DNA from: Emiliania huxleyi CCMP1516
Lineage: Eukaryota > Haptophyta > Isochrysidales > Noelaerhabdaceae
DNA length: 64,000 nt
Reading direction: 5' to 3'
Assembly (NCBI RefSeq): GCF_000372725.1
Contig: NW_005196310.1
Location: forward strand, 318,091-382,090
The notes under the pieces were generated by a model that did not search any database, was not told where the DNA came from, and was given only the letters and a program-made list of their open reading frames with translations. Made by a program: the position numbers and the translations under genes. Within the stretch, counting starts at the first letter, position 1. Every line of letters begins with the position of its first letter. Shown here in pieces: positions 10,083 to 20,090 of the stretch.

Positions 10083-11493
10083 TCAGAAGAGGGGCGTGAC
10101 GAGCCTCGCGACCGCCTCGTCCTCCACCTCCTCCACCGACCCGTGCTCCCACGCCGGCGGCGCGGGAGGGACGGGCGGCCCGCGCGCCTCCTCGCGCGCC
10201 GCCCTCGCCGCCGCCCGCCTGGCGATCTCGCCGACGGCTCGCGTCTCGTGCCGCCGCCGCGCCTCGGTCTCGACCGCCTGCAGAAGCTCGACCTTGGAGC
10301 GGTGGAGCAACCCGGCGCCTGCGCGGAAGTCCGCCGTCGCGGCGGCCGCGGCGCACGACTCGGCCTCCGCGCGCGCCGCCGCCGCCCAGCAGTCCGTCTC
10401 CTCGGCGGCACGGAGCTGCGCAAAGGTGAGCGACAGCGCGAGCGGCGACGCCTCGCGAAGCACCTGAGAGAGCGGGAGTGGGAGTGGGAGTGGGAGTGGG
10501 AGTGGGAGTGGGAGTGGGAGGGGAGCGGGAGGGGAGCGGGAGGGGAGGGGCACGTCCGGCGCGGGCGGGTCGGCGCGGGCGGGCCGGTGCTGGTCGGCGA
10601 GGGGGTGGGTGGGCGGGGCTCGCCTCGAGCGCGGCCTGGTGCCACTCCGTCCCTCCCTCCTCGAGGGCGCGCATCACCTCGGGGAGAGAGCCGCGCGAGA
10701 AGGCGGCCTCGACCTGCGGCGCGTAGTAGAGCGCGTGCTCCTCCCCCCACCCGCCCAGCGGAGGCAGCTCCACGCACGCGTCCGACAGCCGGCGAGACAC
10801 GCGCCACAGCAGCCGCCGCTCGCCCTCTCCGCCGGCCGCAGCTCCGCCCTCTCCGCCGTCAGAGAAGCCCTCGCCGAGGGCGTCGGCGAGCTGCGGCAGC
10901 GCGTGCGCCTCGCAGAGGTGGGTCGCCAGCCCGAGCGCGTAGCACTCGGGCCCCGTCAGCGCCGCGCCCGTCAGCGCGAGGTAGCGGCCGAGCGCGTGCG
11001 GCAGCCGTGCCAGCCGGTGCGACGCGAGCGACTCCGGCGGGCAGCCGTGCGAGGGGCCGGGCAGGCAGAGGCGCGTCCGCTCCGTCGCGACGAAGAAGGG
11101 CGCGTGCAGCGCCGCGCCGACCGCCGAGCCGCACAGCACGCCGTCCAGAGCGACGACGGCCGGCGCCCACCCTCCTCCGTCGGACAAGGTGCCGAGCGAG
11201 CGCATGAGGTTGGCGAGCTCCTGGAAGTGCTTGGCGCGCGCCGCCGCGTCCATGCGCGCCACCTTCGCCATGTTGCTGCCCAGCGACCCGTGCTCCGCGC
11301 CGTCGGTACCCATGAGCACCGCGCTCTGTGTTGTCCGCGCTGCACGCGCCGCGGAGAGCTCGCCCAGCATATCGAGCACGCGCGGCCGCGAGAAGGAGTG
11401 GTCGCCCGCGCGGAGAACGACCGCCGCGCCGCAGGCCTGAGAGGCCGCCAGCTCGCGCAGCGTCGCAGCGGCGCGGAGCGAGGCGCGCGCCAT
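10083..11493 (-). CDS. 3-hydroxyisobutyryl-CoA hydrolase-like (crotonase fold), active site altered
   Basis: Two exons (11493-10624 and 10463-10083) give 416 aa. The GC-AG intron (10464-10623) contains a (gtggga)n hexamer run, and its removal joins HQAALE to VLREASPLALSLTF, which matches the family's 'ALerxSPtSLkitl' region. LALTGAALTGPECYALGLATH is the usual ECH_2 segment. The C-terminus (DFRAGAG... near-terminal EVEDEAV) also fits. The family hydrolyses 3-hydroxyisobutyryl-CoA in mitochondrial valine breakdown. Oddly, the normal GGGVG oxyanion stretch reads CGSAVGAALH, and the MPE-containing motif with the catalytic Glu reads LPGPSHGCPPES. The key acid is therefore missing, and catalysis is doubtful. 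No clear transit peptide is seen. Confidence 0.75.
10475..10520 (+). repeat. (GTGGGA)n microsatellite in intron
   Basis: There are about seven hexamer copies within the intron of the hydrolase-like gene, followed by degenerate 'ggagcggga' units. It would be expected to vary in length between strains. Confidence 0.9.
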
Positions 11494-12164
11494 AGGGGAG
11501 GATGTCGGAGTCTCTGAGAAAAAGCTGGTCTACATCCGGGCGGGATGGGAGGACGGCCCGCCGCCACCACACAGGGATTTTAAGGAGAGGAGTGTGGTGC
11601 TAGCCGTCGCCCACCCTAACCCTTGATCGTCTGCCTCTTTCTATCTCCCTTCGCAGTGCCTCGCCGATTCTCTCTCTCCCACACGAGCGACGCCGGTGTT
11701 CTTTTTCTCGCCGAGCTTTGAGCACTTGAGCACTGGATAGGGTCGATTCCGCATGGTACGGGACCCCTCGATCGTCTCACCCTCCCTCACTGGTGTGTTC
11801 AGGGGGGGGGGGGTCATAACAAACATTCCAGGATCGAGGTGCACGCCGCCGACCGAGGGACTTCGGAGGGGGTAGATCGGGCGGTGTCGTCCCCCTCTCC
11901 ATCATCTCCTCGGGAGATGTCGTCCGGTGGTGGCGGTTGTGACCGCGATCGATCGAGCTACATACACACAAGGTACAAGAAGCTGCCGAGCCCAAATCAC
12001 TGTGCGTCGTGATTTCTGGTTGGTCTTCAAAAATCTCTCTACATACAAGAGTCAAGAGGAGGTAGTTCAGCAAGATCTCTCTGACATTGGGTTGGTCTGG
12101 CGCACTACCTCACTGGGCCTGAGACCGCCGAGACATTTCCCTTCACCGTCTCGGGTTTATGTGG
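11494..12164. repeat. Intergenic with repeat A, inverted copy
   Basis: Positions 11568-11670 are the reverse complement of repeat A (best copies 19075-19210 and 33010-33190). The shared phrases include 'ccacacagggattttaagg' and 'cgattctctctc'. A run of nine or more G occurs at 11806-11814. No convincing gene is seen, and the remaining open frames are short. Confidence 0.65.
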
Positions 12165-13707
12165 AGTCGAACCACCCCGGGATGAGCAAGCCCATCAAGT
12201 TATTTTCGTCAAAGTGGAGCTCGTGCGAGATGTTCAGCCGCCCGCACGTCGTCCCCCGCACGCTGCCGGATCCACAATATTGGTTGGGGACCCGTAGCAT
12301 CACGCCCTTGGGCGCAGGCAATAATCCGACGTCCTGCTAGAATGCCGGCCCGAAGTATGTACCGCCATACAGCTGTATGCGGCCCTGGGATGACACGTCT
12401 TATAGCGCCGAGTGCCGATGCAGCGTGCTGAGCACATCGGGACGGAGAAACCCAGAAAGGCCCGCGCAAGTAGTAGACAAGGCGCGGCCGTCCAATGACC
12501 ATCGCGGCAAAGGGGAGTCAAAGGATGCCACTGCTGTCTCCACGCTTGGTGGGCATGGTGGCCAATCCCAGCAGTGCACCAACCTTCCGCCAGCCGCGAG
12601 GCTGTAAGACCGTTGTCCACGTACTTCAGCCGCCCCACCGCCGCGGGACCTCCCCACGGCGATGCCCACCTTGCCCTCGTACTTTTGTCGAAGAGCAGCA
12701 GCGCTGAATCTGAGAACCTATATATTATCCTGAGTCGGAGCTTTGCAGTAAATTCTTTTTCTCTCCTCTTGGAGCGCTGCAGTGTACAGCTAGGACCGCG
12801 CCTGCGCAGTTTCGGGGTCGTGGCGGCGACGCGGGACACCCCGACGCGAGCGTGGGACGGCCCCTGGCCAATAGACTGGTTCCACAAAAGATTTAGCCAC
12901 GTCAATCGTCATGGGGCCACACCAACGTCAGGGGCGGCCGAGGCCGCACTCCGTACTGAGAGAGTTCTTCTCTTCCGTACTGTACGAAAGTGTGAACACA
13001 GCTCACAGGTCGGAGCGGCAGCCCCTGACCGCACAGCGCCGCAGGCGCCTGATGATACATGTACATGCAGGAAGGTCCAGGTGATAGCGGCCCTGGATGG
13101 GCGATGCATACGCCTAGTTGAGCCGCAGGTCGCCCACCCACGTCCCGTTGCTCTGCGGTCGGATTTGTGACGCCGCCGCACCGTGCCGCGGCCGGGGGTC
13201 CTCGCTCGTCCGGAGGCCGAGGATGGCCGTGGCGGACCGGGACGAGCTCTGGGAAGCAAGGCGAAGTGTCAGTGTATATATTGTAGAGACAGACCATGTG
13301 CATAATATCTATGAGTCAAAGCTAAGCCAGGGGAGGCGATGCCGGGGCCGTCCAGCAGCTTGATGGTGCTTCGCCGTTGTGTGTCCCGGTCCGACCCGGA
13401 CGGGCGGCCAGACAGTGGGAGAAAAACTCAGAGGAACGCCGACGCCGCTGTGATTCGACTTTTTACTTCAAACAAAAACAGTCGCACGTACCCGCGCGGT
13501 GCGGTGCGTGCGACTGTCTGGAGCGGATCCGCCAGAAACGTGTTCACAGACTTTAGGCCGCGACAGTAAGGGCCCCACCCGCCCTTCAACTCGCGAGGCG
13601 CGCCCAGGTCGGCCTCGCGGTCCCTCTTTGCTTCGCTGATCTTCCTGGACCTTGCAGACATGGCGAGCGGGGTGAACAAGTAGAGCCCAGTGTCCTCGTT
13701 GTCCATA
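12165..13707 (-). pseudogene. Decayed minus-strand gene, unknown family
   Basis: Three coding-like pieces lie in order. The first, at 13707-13497, starts MDNEDTGLYLFTPLAMSARS and ends at a good GT donor (gtacgt). The second, near 13240-13110, contains IRPQSNGTWVGDLRLN followed by TAG, then AYASPIQGRYHL. The third, near 12410-12165, reads GRIQLYGGTYFGPAF, then TAG, then QDVGLLPAPKGVMLRVPNQ and on to LLIPGWFDST. The pieces have natural composition but carry in-frame stops. I do not recognise the family. It is either a pseudogene or a gene with introns placed differently from my reading. Confidence 0.4.
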
Positions 13708-13732
13708 GTTCGCGCTTGATTGATAGAAAGGC

Positions 13733-13797
13733 GAAGAACAGTCAGGCTCGGACTGGACACCAGCGCGGTATGGGTGGACGCGGGACAGATGATGACG
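13733..13797 (-). repeat. Dispersed repeat C, copy 1
   Basis: About 65 bases are an inverted near-copy of 30936-31000, sharing 'cggactggacaccagcgcgg' with few differences. The surrounding 13708-14255 contains no other gene that I can support. It is AC-rich from 13795 to 13990. Confidence 0.8.
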
Positions 13798-14255
13798 ACA
13801 CGCACGAGCGACACACAGACACAAACAAGCTCACAATACACACAGCCAGCGGGCTGCCACACACCCTGAGTAGGCGTACACATCACTCAGGGCCACGTCC
13901 CCCCTGTCGCCCCCCCCAGCACTCCAAGGTGCCAAGGGAACAAACAACAGCACAACAACACAGACACAGGCGACAGGCGACAGGGGCGAACGTGTGTGTG
14001 AGACTAGAGCAGGCTTGCTCCGCCTCTAGCAATCTCGTCGCCGGCCGCAAGGCATGGACGAGACCGTGTGTGGGGACTTGTGATGTCTATCGCGCTGCGG
14101 AACCGGGGCCAGACCCCAAACCCCTCAGACTTGGTGTCGGAGAGTTGGTGCCCTTGAGGTGTCATCTCGCCCTCGGCTCATCTCGGCTCATCGGTGTGCG
14201 AGGGGCGTTAGGCTTGAGGCCAGCCTGCGGCCACGTGCGACTGTGCAGCTATAGC

Positions 14256-15551
14256 ATGTTCGTGCTATTGGCCTTAGCTGCCAGTACCGTGCCCACGGGA
14301 GCTCGCCTCGAGGCTGGGCTGCTGCAGGCAGAGCCCGTTGCCAAGGAGCGCAGCCTGCGCGGCGGCATGGCCAAGCGGTGGCCCATCCTCGCTCGGAGGG
14401 TGGACCTCTCCCACGGTGAGCGCTACACCTCGACCGACTGGCTCACCAACTTCTTGTCAATTCCCCGCTCGCACGTCCTCGAGCGTATTGGGCCTCACCT
14501 TTGGTCCCAGACCGGGCTCTGCGCCCTCGTCGTTCTGCTTCACCGGCACGGCCTCCGCTTTCCCACGGGGTCGGCGATGCCACACACGCTCCTTGGCGGC
14601 TTCCTCTCGCTGCTCCTAGCCTTCCGCACCAACATGGCTTACAACCGCTTCTACGCCGGCCGCCTCAACTGGGGCGTCGTCAAGAACTCGTGCAGCGACT
14701 TGGCGCTGTACGCCGTGACGCACGTGCGGCCCCGCAGCCCCGCCCTCGCGGAGCGGCTGCTCGCGCTGGTCGCCTCCTTCCCACCGGCGCTCGCCTGCCG
14801 CTGCTGCTGCGACGAGTCGTCCGCCAAGCTGCCGCTGTCACAGCGGCAGGCGCTGTCGGGCGCCATGGAGACCGCCGCACCGTCCGCCGCTCTAGCCCTC
14901 TGCCTCAAGCTCCGGCGCCGCCAGACGCTCGAGGCAGCCCGCCTCCCGCCGCGCCTCCTCGCGCGTGAGGCTTGCGCTCTGCTCACAGGCACGCGCTCGC
15001 TGACGTCTCGCGGCGCGGCAGGCTTGTCCCGCACGCGAGCTCCGCCGCCGCCGTCGTCGAGACGCAGGTCGAGGCGGAGATGCTGATGCAGGTGGCATCC
15101 CCCTCGTGTCATCTCCCTCCCCCCCTCCCTCCCTCTTGCCACGCCACGCCCAGCGCGCCGCGCCGCGCAGGCGTCGCGGCGCGTCGGCAGCCTCGTCGAC
15201 GCGCTCGGCTCGTGCGAGAGCCTGCTGACGACGCCGGTGCCGCTCTCCTACTCGCGGCACACGAGCCGCTTCCTCACCATCTGGTGCGGCACGCTGCCCG
15301 TCGTCCTGGTGGACGCCCTCGGCTGGATGACCGTCCCCGCGGTCGCGTTCGTCTCGTGGTGCCTCTTCGGCATCGAGGAGATTGGCCACCTCATCGAGCA
15401 GCCCTTCCGGGACGAGGAGGCGCTCGCCTCGGCGCCCGCGCTCGTCTCCGCCCGCCGCCACTACTCGTACGGCCTCCCCGTGCGCCGGCTCGGCCGGCTC
15501 GCCTCGGAGCAGGTGCACGCGATCGCCGCTGCGCCGGCGCCGAGGTTCTAG
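14256..15551 (+). CDS. Bestrophin-family anion channel
   Basis: The protein starts with a signal-like segment (MFVLLALAASTVPTG). It then carries bestrophin marks: FLSLLLAFRTNMAYNRFY in the first half, and LVDALGSCESLL followed by TPVPLSYSRHTSRF and then GIEEIGHLIEQPF in the last exon. Bestrophins form pentameric chloride/bicarbonate channels. In algae some sit in thylakoids and feed bicarbonate to Rubisco, but no targeting can be proven here. The last intron is 15092-15170 (GT-AG) and phase fits (EMLMQ joined to ASRRVG). A frame change between about 14950 and 14980 requires one more intron. A 26-bp GC-AG excision fits the phase but is implausibly short, so this junction is unresolved. Confidence 0.85.
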
Positions 15552-16046
15552 CCCGCCAGTGTGCGCGCAGTGGAGCGCACCCTTGCGCCTCTCGCGCTGT
15601 GGGCGCCTATTTGATGATACAGTCATACACCGGTATCAGTACTCTTGTGTCTGTAGCCTACAGCTGAACCTGAACGCTGGAGTGGCCGCAGCTAGTCGTA
15701 GCAGCCAGTTTCGGGTGGCAGCGCGGGGTGGGGTGCACGTGGGGGATTGTGGGCAAAGGCACGTGTGTGGCACTACACTGTGTGCGCCGCCGAGGATAAC
15801 GATTACAGTAATACAGATATACGGCTTGTTACAGCAGAAAAATACACAGAGAGGGCGCCGTGTGCCGGGGTGCCGGTGCGGCTTAGCGGCTTAGGGCTTT
15901 ACAGATTACACTCTGCTCAGTAGTCAGTTCACAGTTGCGAGAGTTGGTCAGTACATACGTGTTAGAGTATAGAGAAAGAAGGGGAGTCGAGACTCGAGTC
16001 GACGAGTGACGAGTAAGTTCGTGCGGCATGTTGGCAAGCCTGTGTG
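15552..16046. other. Intergenic between convergent genes
   Basis: About 500 bases lie between the stops of the bestrophin (+) and CDK7 (-). The tract is relatively AT-rich near 15780-16020 and presumably holds both 3' UTRs and polyadenylation signals. No repeat family and no open frame of interest is seen. Confidence 0.5.
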
Positions 16047-17309
16047 TCACCTCGCGTCCGGGTTTGGCCGCTTCTCTCCGCGCTGCTGCGCGGCCGGTGG
16101 CCTCGCGCGCGGCACGAGCTCGGCAGGCGAGGCGGCGGGCGGCGCCTGGTCGAAAAAGGCGTGCGCGAGCGCCTCGTCGGCGCTCGGCCTCTGCTCCGGG
16201 TCGAGGGAGAGCAGGTCGCCGAGCAAGCGCAGGGCGGCGGGCGAGGCGGCAGGGAAGCGCGTCGGCAGCGGGACCGGCGCCACCTCCTTGAACTGGATGT
16301 AGTCGGGCAGCTTCGAGACGGCCGGCCAGCTCTCGTCGGTCGGGGTGCCGCGCAGGGAGAAGACGCGCGAGAGCTGGTCGATGTCGGAGCCTCCCGGGAA
16401 GAGGGGCGCGCGAGTCATCAGCTCGGCAAAGATGCAGCCCATCGACCTGCAGCCGCGCAAACCCGGGAAAGGTGACGCGGTGCGCCGCCGCCTCGGCCCG
16501 CCGCGGTGTGGCGCGCCACACCGCGGCAGGTCGACTGCGGGAAGTGTCTGGGAGGTGTCTCGGGAAGTGTCTGGGAGGTGTCTGGGAGGTGTCTGGGGAG
16601 GTGTCTGTGGAGGTGTCTGTGGAGGTGTCTGTGTCTGAGGAGGTGACTGTGGGGAGGTGTCTGTGGGGAGGTGTCGCGCGCCACAGGTCGACAGCGGGGC
16701 CGTAGTGCTTTGCGCCGAACAGCAGCTCCGGCGGGCGGTACCAGCGGGTGACGACCTGGCCGGTGAACTTGCGGCCGGGCGAGCCGTAGAAGCGGGCGAG
16801 GCCAAAGTCAGCGAGCTTGACGTGCCTGGCGGGGTTGGAGGGTTGGGAGAGGGTCGGGAGAGGGTTGGGAGAGGGGCGGGAGGAGGAGGGGAGCGACGGT
16901 TGGGTGATTCGGCGTCCGCGCCGCCGCCGCAGTGCGCACGCGCACCCCGACGCGTTGAGCAGGAGGTTCCCCGGCTTCAGGTCGCGGTGCAGCACCTGTT
17001 GACGCGGCGTGGCGTGAAGGGACGCCCCCCCCCCTCCCAAGCGGGCTTGCGTCCCACTCTTGTCGCAGCAAACCCAGTTGGCGTGGCAGAAGGCGAGGCC
17101 GCGGAAGGCGCCGAGCAGGTAGCCCTTGATGCGCGACGTGTCGAGCGGCGCCGTCTTGTCGCGGAGGATCTGAAGCATCGGCCGTGGAGGGAAAGTCAGA
17201 GAAGAGTGTCTGGAAAGTGAGGGAAGTGTCTCGGAGGTGCGGCGCCGTCCGGTCAATAGCGCGGCGACCCAAACCCCAAGCTGGCCCTGACCCTGACCCT
17301 GACCCCGAC

Positions 17310-17367
<58 letters not shown>

Positions 17368-17719
17368 GCCCTACTGTGTGCCGCGGTGCCGACAGAGCTG
17401 AAGAGGCGGAGGTGTGTGCAGTGTCCGAGAGGTGTGCGGCGGACGCCTTCTCCAGATCAGTGACGCAAAACTCAAAGACGAGCGAGAGGGCGCTGTTGTG
17501 CGAGTAGGCCTCCTTGAGCTCGATCACGTGCTGGTGGCGTAGCTCGGCCAGCAGCATCGTCTCACGGAGCGTCGACAGGTCTGCGCCGTTCTTGCCGCTC
17601 GGCTTGCGGATCTTTTTGATCGCGACCTCCTGTCCTGTCTTGATCACCCGGGCCCGTGTCACGACACCAAAGGTGCCCTCGCCCACCACCTCGATCTTTT
17701 CGTAGTCGGCGTGCCCCAT
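16047..17719 (-). CDS. CDK7: Cyclin-dependent kinase 7 (TFIIH/CAK kinase)
   Basis: Five exons give 320 aa: 17719-17447, 17169-17074, 16995-16946, 16825-16682 and 16446-16047. All phases agree. The kinase features are present: GEGTFGVV loop, AIKKI lysine, HRDLKPGN catalytic loop (split by an intron just before it), DFG, and a T-loop GSPGRKFTGQVVTRWY that keeps the activating Thr and the CDK7-specific GSP. PPE replaces the usual APE. The length matches CDK7 rather than CDK9 or CDK12. In the nucleus it pairs with cyclin H and MAT1, phosphorylates the RNA polymerase II tail within TFIIH, and activates other CDKs. Introns 1 and 4 begin with GC, and introns 2 and 3 with GT. The start is chosen at MGHADYEK; an in-frame extension upstream reads into the repeat. 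Confidence 0.92.
16447..16681 (-). repeat. CDK7 intron 4, degenerate ~11-bp minisatellite
   Basis: This GC-AG intron of 235 bp consists largely of variants of 'ggaggtgtctg' (plus strand). The same wording recurs in CDK7 intron 1 and in Bud23 intron 1 (23145-23387), although the genes are unrelated. Confidence 0.8.
17170..17446 (-). repeat. CDK7 intron 1 with (CCTGAG)n tract
   Basis: This GC-AG intron of 277 bp contains about nine hexamers 'cctgag' at 17310-17365 next to 'ccctga' units. Its excision joins TDLEK to ILRDKTAP with the same spacing as in animal CDK7. Confidence 0.85.
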
Positions 17720-17789
17720 GTGCCAACCCCAAAGCGGGGCGAGGAGCCCTCTCTCGCGCGCTCGGGCGACGAAGATTAAAAAAAATCGC

Positions 17790-18650
17790 GGTCGCACACC
17801 AGGCGGTGCGGCCGCCAGTGCCGCCACCGTTTCCGCCACCCACACTACCACCTCCGCCCCCGCCGCTGGAACGGCTGCAGGGTCAAGGGGCCGCCCCAGC
17901 GGCTCCAGGCGTTACGACCGCGAGTGCCGCCACCGTACCCGCCCCCCCCCCGCCACCGCCTCCGCCCCCGCCGCCGGCGTGGCCGTCACCACTCCGACCC
18001 ACGCGGAGCCTGGGGGGCCCGGAACCGCCCTGTCGGAGGCTGGGGTACCCGGGGGAGGGGTCCGAGGGGGGGGTGGTGCCGTGGGGAGACAGCGGGTCAG
18101 CCGGCGGACGCGCGGACCGCAAGGCCGGGACCGGAGGGCCCCGGGTGAGAGGCCTGGAGTCAACTGTCGGGGGAAGTGAGAGTCGAGCTGACCCGGCCTC
18201 TGCGAGTGGAGTCGGGCCGTGCGAGCCCGCCGGCGGTAGACCCGTCGCGGCGGCGGCTGGACCGTCGTGATCTACGACAAGAGGGACCGCGCCTCCCCGA
18301 GCTTAGTGAGGAGCCGGCGGAGGGGGAGGGCGAGCCGAGAACGATAGAGAAGCCGCGGATGCGGGCGCGACTCGCCGACCAGGGAGAGCCGGCTCGACCT
18401 CCCTGGGAGGGGTGGCGACACGATCCAATGCCGCCGTCCTCGCCCGGGGAGACCCCGGCCTGGCCGTCGACGCTCTCGGAGGCTGCGGTACCAGTCGAAG
18501 GCGAAGCGGAGTCGAGGCCACAGCCGAGGAAGAGGCATCAAAAACGACTGCAGAGGCAGTCTGGTAACGCCCGGAAGGCGAGCAAGGGACCGGGACGAGC
18601 CGAGGGCTCGCCCTGAAGGGCGAAGGAAGGGACTCTGGGACCGGAGTCGG
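17790..18650 (+). mobile_element. Proline-rich ORF element, copy 1 (frame-broken)
   Basis: A coding-like stretch begins HQAVRPPVPP, runs through a proline- and glycine-rich section and LERLQG, and continues to ELTRPLRVESGR, EEPAEGEGEPRTIEKPRM and a basic tail with KRHQKRLQRQ. A near-homologous copy lies inverted at 58668-59530, where the frame is open throughout. Here the frame changes once near 18130-18180. It looks like the gag-like product of a retroelement, but I see no protease or reverse transcriptase beside it. The copy begins immediately upstream of the CDK7 start codon, so it covers that gene's 5' leader. Confidence 0.6.
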
Positions 18651-18830
18651 GCGAGCGCACATGAGGCGTATCCGTGTACGTGCGTGGAGTACAGTGTTGT
18701 GTGTCCGTTAGCTCCGAGTAGAGGGGGCGTTCTGCAGTTAAGGGGAAACCCGGTACACGGAACTAACCCTCGGAGACCCGTGTTTACTTTACGGCCCTTT
18801 CCCTGCGAACGCGCAACCCCCTAGGGGTCA

Positions 18831-18940
18831 GGGCTCTCTAGCCCGTAGCCCGATCCCGATCATCCGGCCCGCTGGGTGCGCTTCTTAGCTCCCCGGCCCT
18901 GGGTGTGAGGTTACCGACTGCACTCCAAGTGCTCCAAGAT
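18831..18940 (+). repeat. Dispersed repeat D, copy 2
   Basis: The block from 'gggctctctagcccgta' to 'ctccaagtgctccaag' matches copy 1 at 2752-2856 with few differences. A partial repeat A (18965-19045) follows directly, so D and A occur as a composite. Confidence 0.8.
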
Positions 18941-18964
18941 CCCGGAAAAGGTCTCCTCGCAGTA

Positions 18965-19345
18965 GGTTAAAATCGCTGTGTCGTGGCGGCGTGCCGTCCA
19001 CCTCCCATCCCTCCCTTGGGTTGTCTGCGTTGTTTCTTTCTTTTACTTTTTTCTCGCACTAGGTTGCAGCGAGAATCGGCGAGGGACTGCGAAGGGAGAT
19101 AGAAAGAGGCAGACGACCAAGGGTCAGGGTGGTGGGTGGGCGACGGCTAGCACCACACTCCTCTCCTTAAAATCCCTGTGTGGTGGCGGCGTGCCGTCCT
19201 CCCATCGCTGCCTTCGTTGTCTGTTTTCTTTCTTTCTTTTCCTCGCACTTCGGCTGCCTGTTTTCTTTCTTTTTCGCACTTCGGCGGTCACAGGCCAGCG
19301 CACAAATGTCCGACCTCCAAGTGCTCCGACCACGGCCACGACACT
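18965..19345 (+). repeat. Dispersed repeat A, two tandem partial copies
   Basis: Copies near 18965-19045 and 19077-19280 share 'ccctgtgtggtggcggcg' and 'ccctcccttgggttgtct' followed by ctttcttt runs. The same string occurs at 30785-30890, 32640-32735 and 33010-33190, and inverted at 11568-11670. The second copy ends in a piece of D (ccaagtgctccgacc). No ORF is preserved among the copies, so a SINE-like or other non-coding element is likely. Confidence 0.75.
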
Positions 19346-20090
19346 CTACCTCTCTAGTCTCGCTCGACCCCACGAGGCTCGTGCCACGGACGAACGAAAA
19401 GAAGGACTTATGCGAAAACGTAAACGACAAGACGTGGAGGAGCACCAGGCCTACTCCTCCTACCGTCCGTCCATCTCCAACTCTCTCTCTCTCTCTCTGT
19501 GATCTGTGATCTGTGAGGGTCCGCCCGCAGGCGCATTTTGTATACCGAGGCGGTGCCCGGTGCCGAGCGCAGGCAGAGCCCACAGGTCGGACCTTAAGAC
19601 AGCGTTGTAGATCCCTGGGCGAGGGTGGTGGAGAGGGCGGTCCGGCGGCGGAGCACCCACCTCCTCCCGGCGTGCCGGGAGGCAGGATGTCATTCCCCGT
19701 GATCCAGACCGCCCCGTTGGAGGTAGGCCGCTCGTCTAGCCAATCAGCCTTAAGCGAGCGGCCTGGCCGTTGGAATGGCCCAAGACCGGTCCCCGTCGGG
19801 AGGGACTCTGGAAGAGGAGAGCAACCAGGTGCCCGGGGGCGTCCCGCCCACATCCGGATGACCTCTCCTCCTTCGACCAGCCGTCCCCGTGGTGGTCACG
19901 CGGCCTCTGGCTGGAACGGAATCTACCTCGCAAGCGAGTCACCCGGGCCGGCGCGCGTCTTCCGGGAGAGGGGCGGGGCCTTGATGACCTAGTTGCCCGG
20001 CCGGGCGTTCGGACTCTTCGCTCTCTCTGTTTGAGTGTTGTGTGCGAGAGGAGATGAGAGGCGTGGCGCGGTGGCGGTCCCCACGGCTCG
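19346..20090. other. Intergenic, repeat E at 19585-19637
   Basis: Between repeat A and the AT-rich element I see no gene. About 50 bases at 19585-19637 (gacagcgttgta... ccctgggcgagggtggtgg) recur at 50806-50866 and are called repeat E. A short (tc)n run lies at 19482-19498. Confidence 0.5.

Noticed and set aside
10002-11517. Long plus-strand frames opposite the hydrolase-like gene
   Set aside because: They are Arg-rich shadows; the minus strand has family motifs and a phase-consistent intron.
12155-12190. A GGTTCGACTCC-like box (minus strand) that could be the T-arm of a tRNA
   Set aside because: The stem around it is only four pairs, no acceptor stem or A box is found at the right distance, and the bases read as LIPGWFDST of the decayed gene.
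14949-14979. A 24-26 bp micro-intron in the bestrophin gene
   Set aside because: The 26-bp version repairs the frame but is too short to be trusted; a sequencing indel or a different exon border is as likely.
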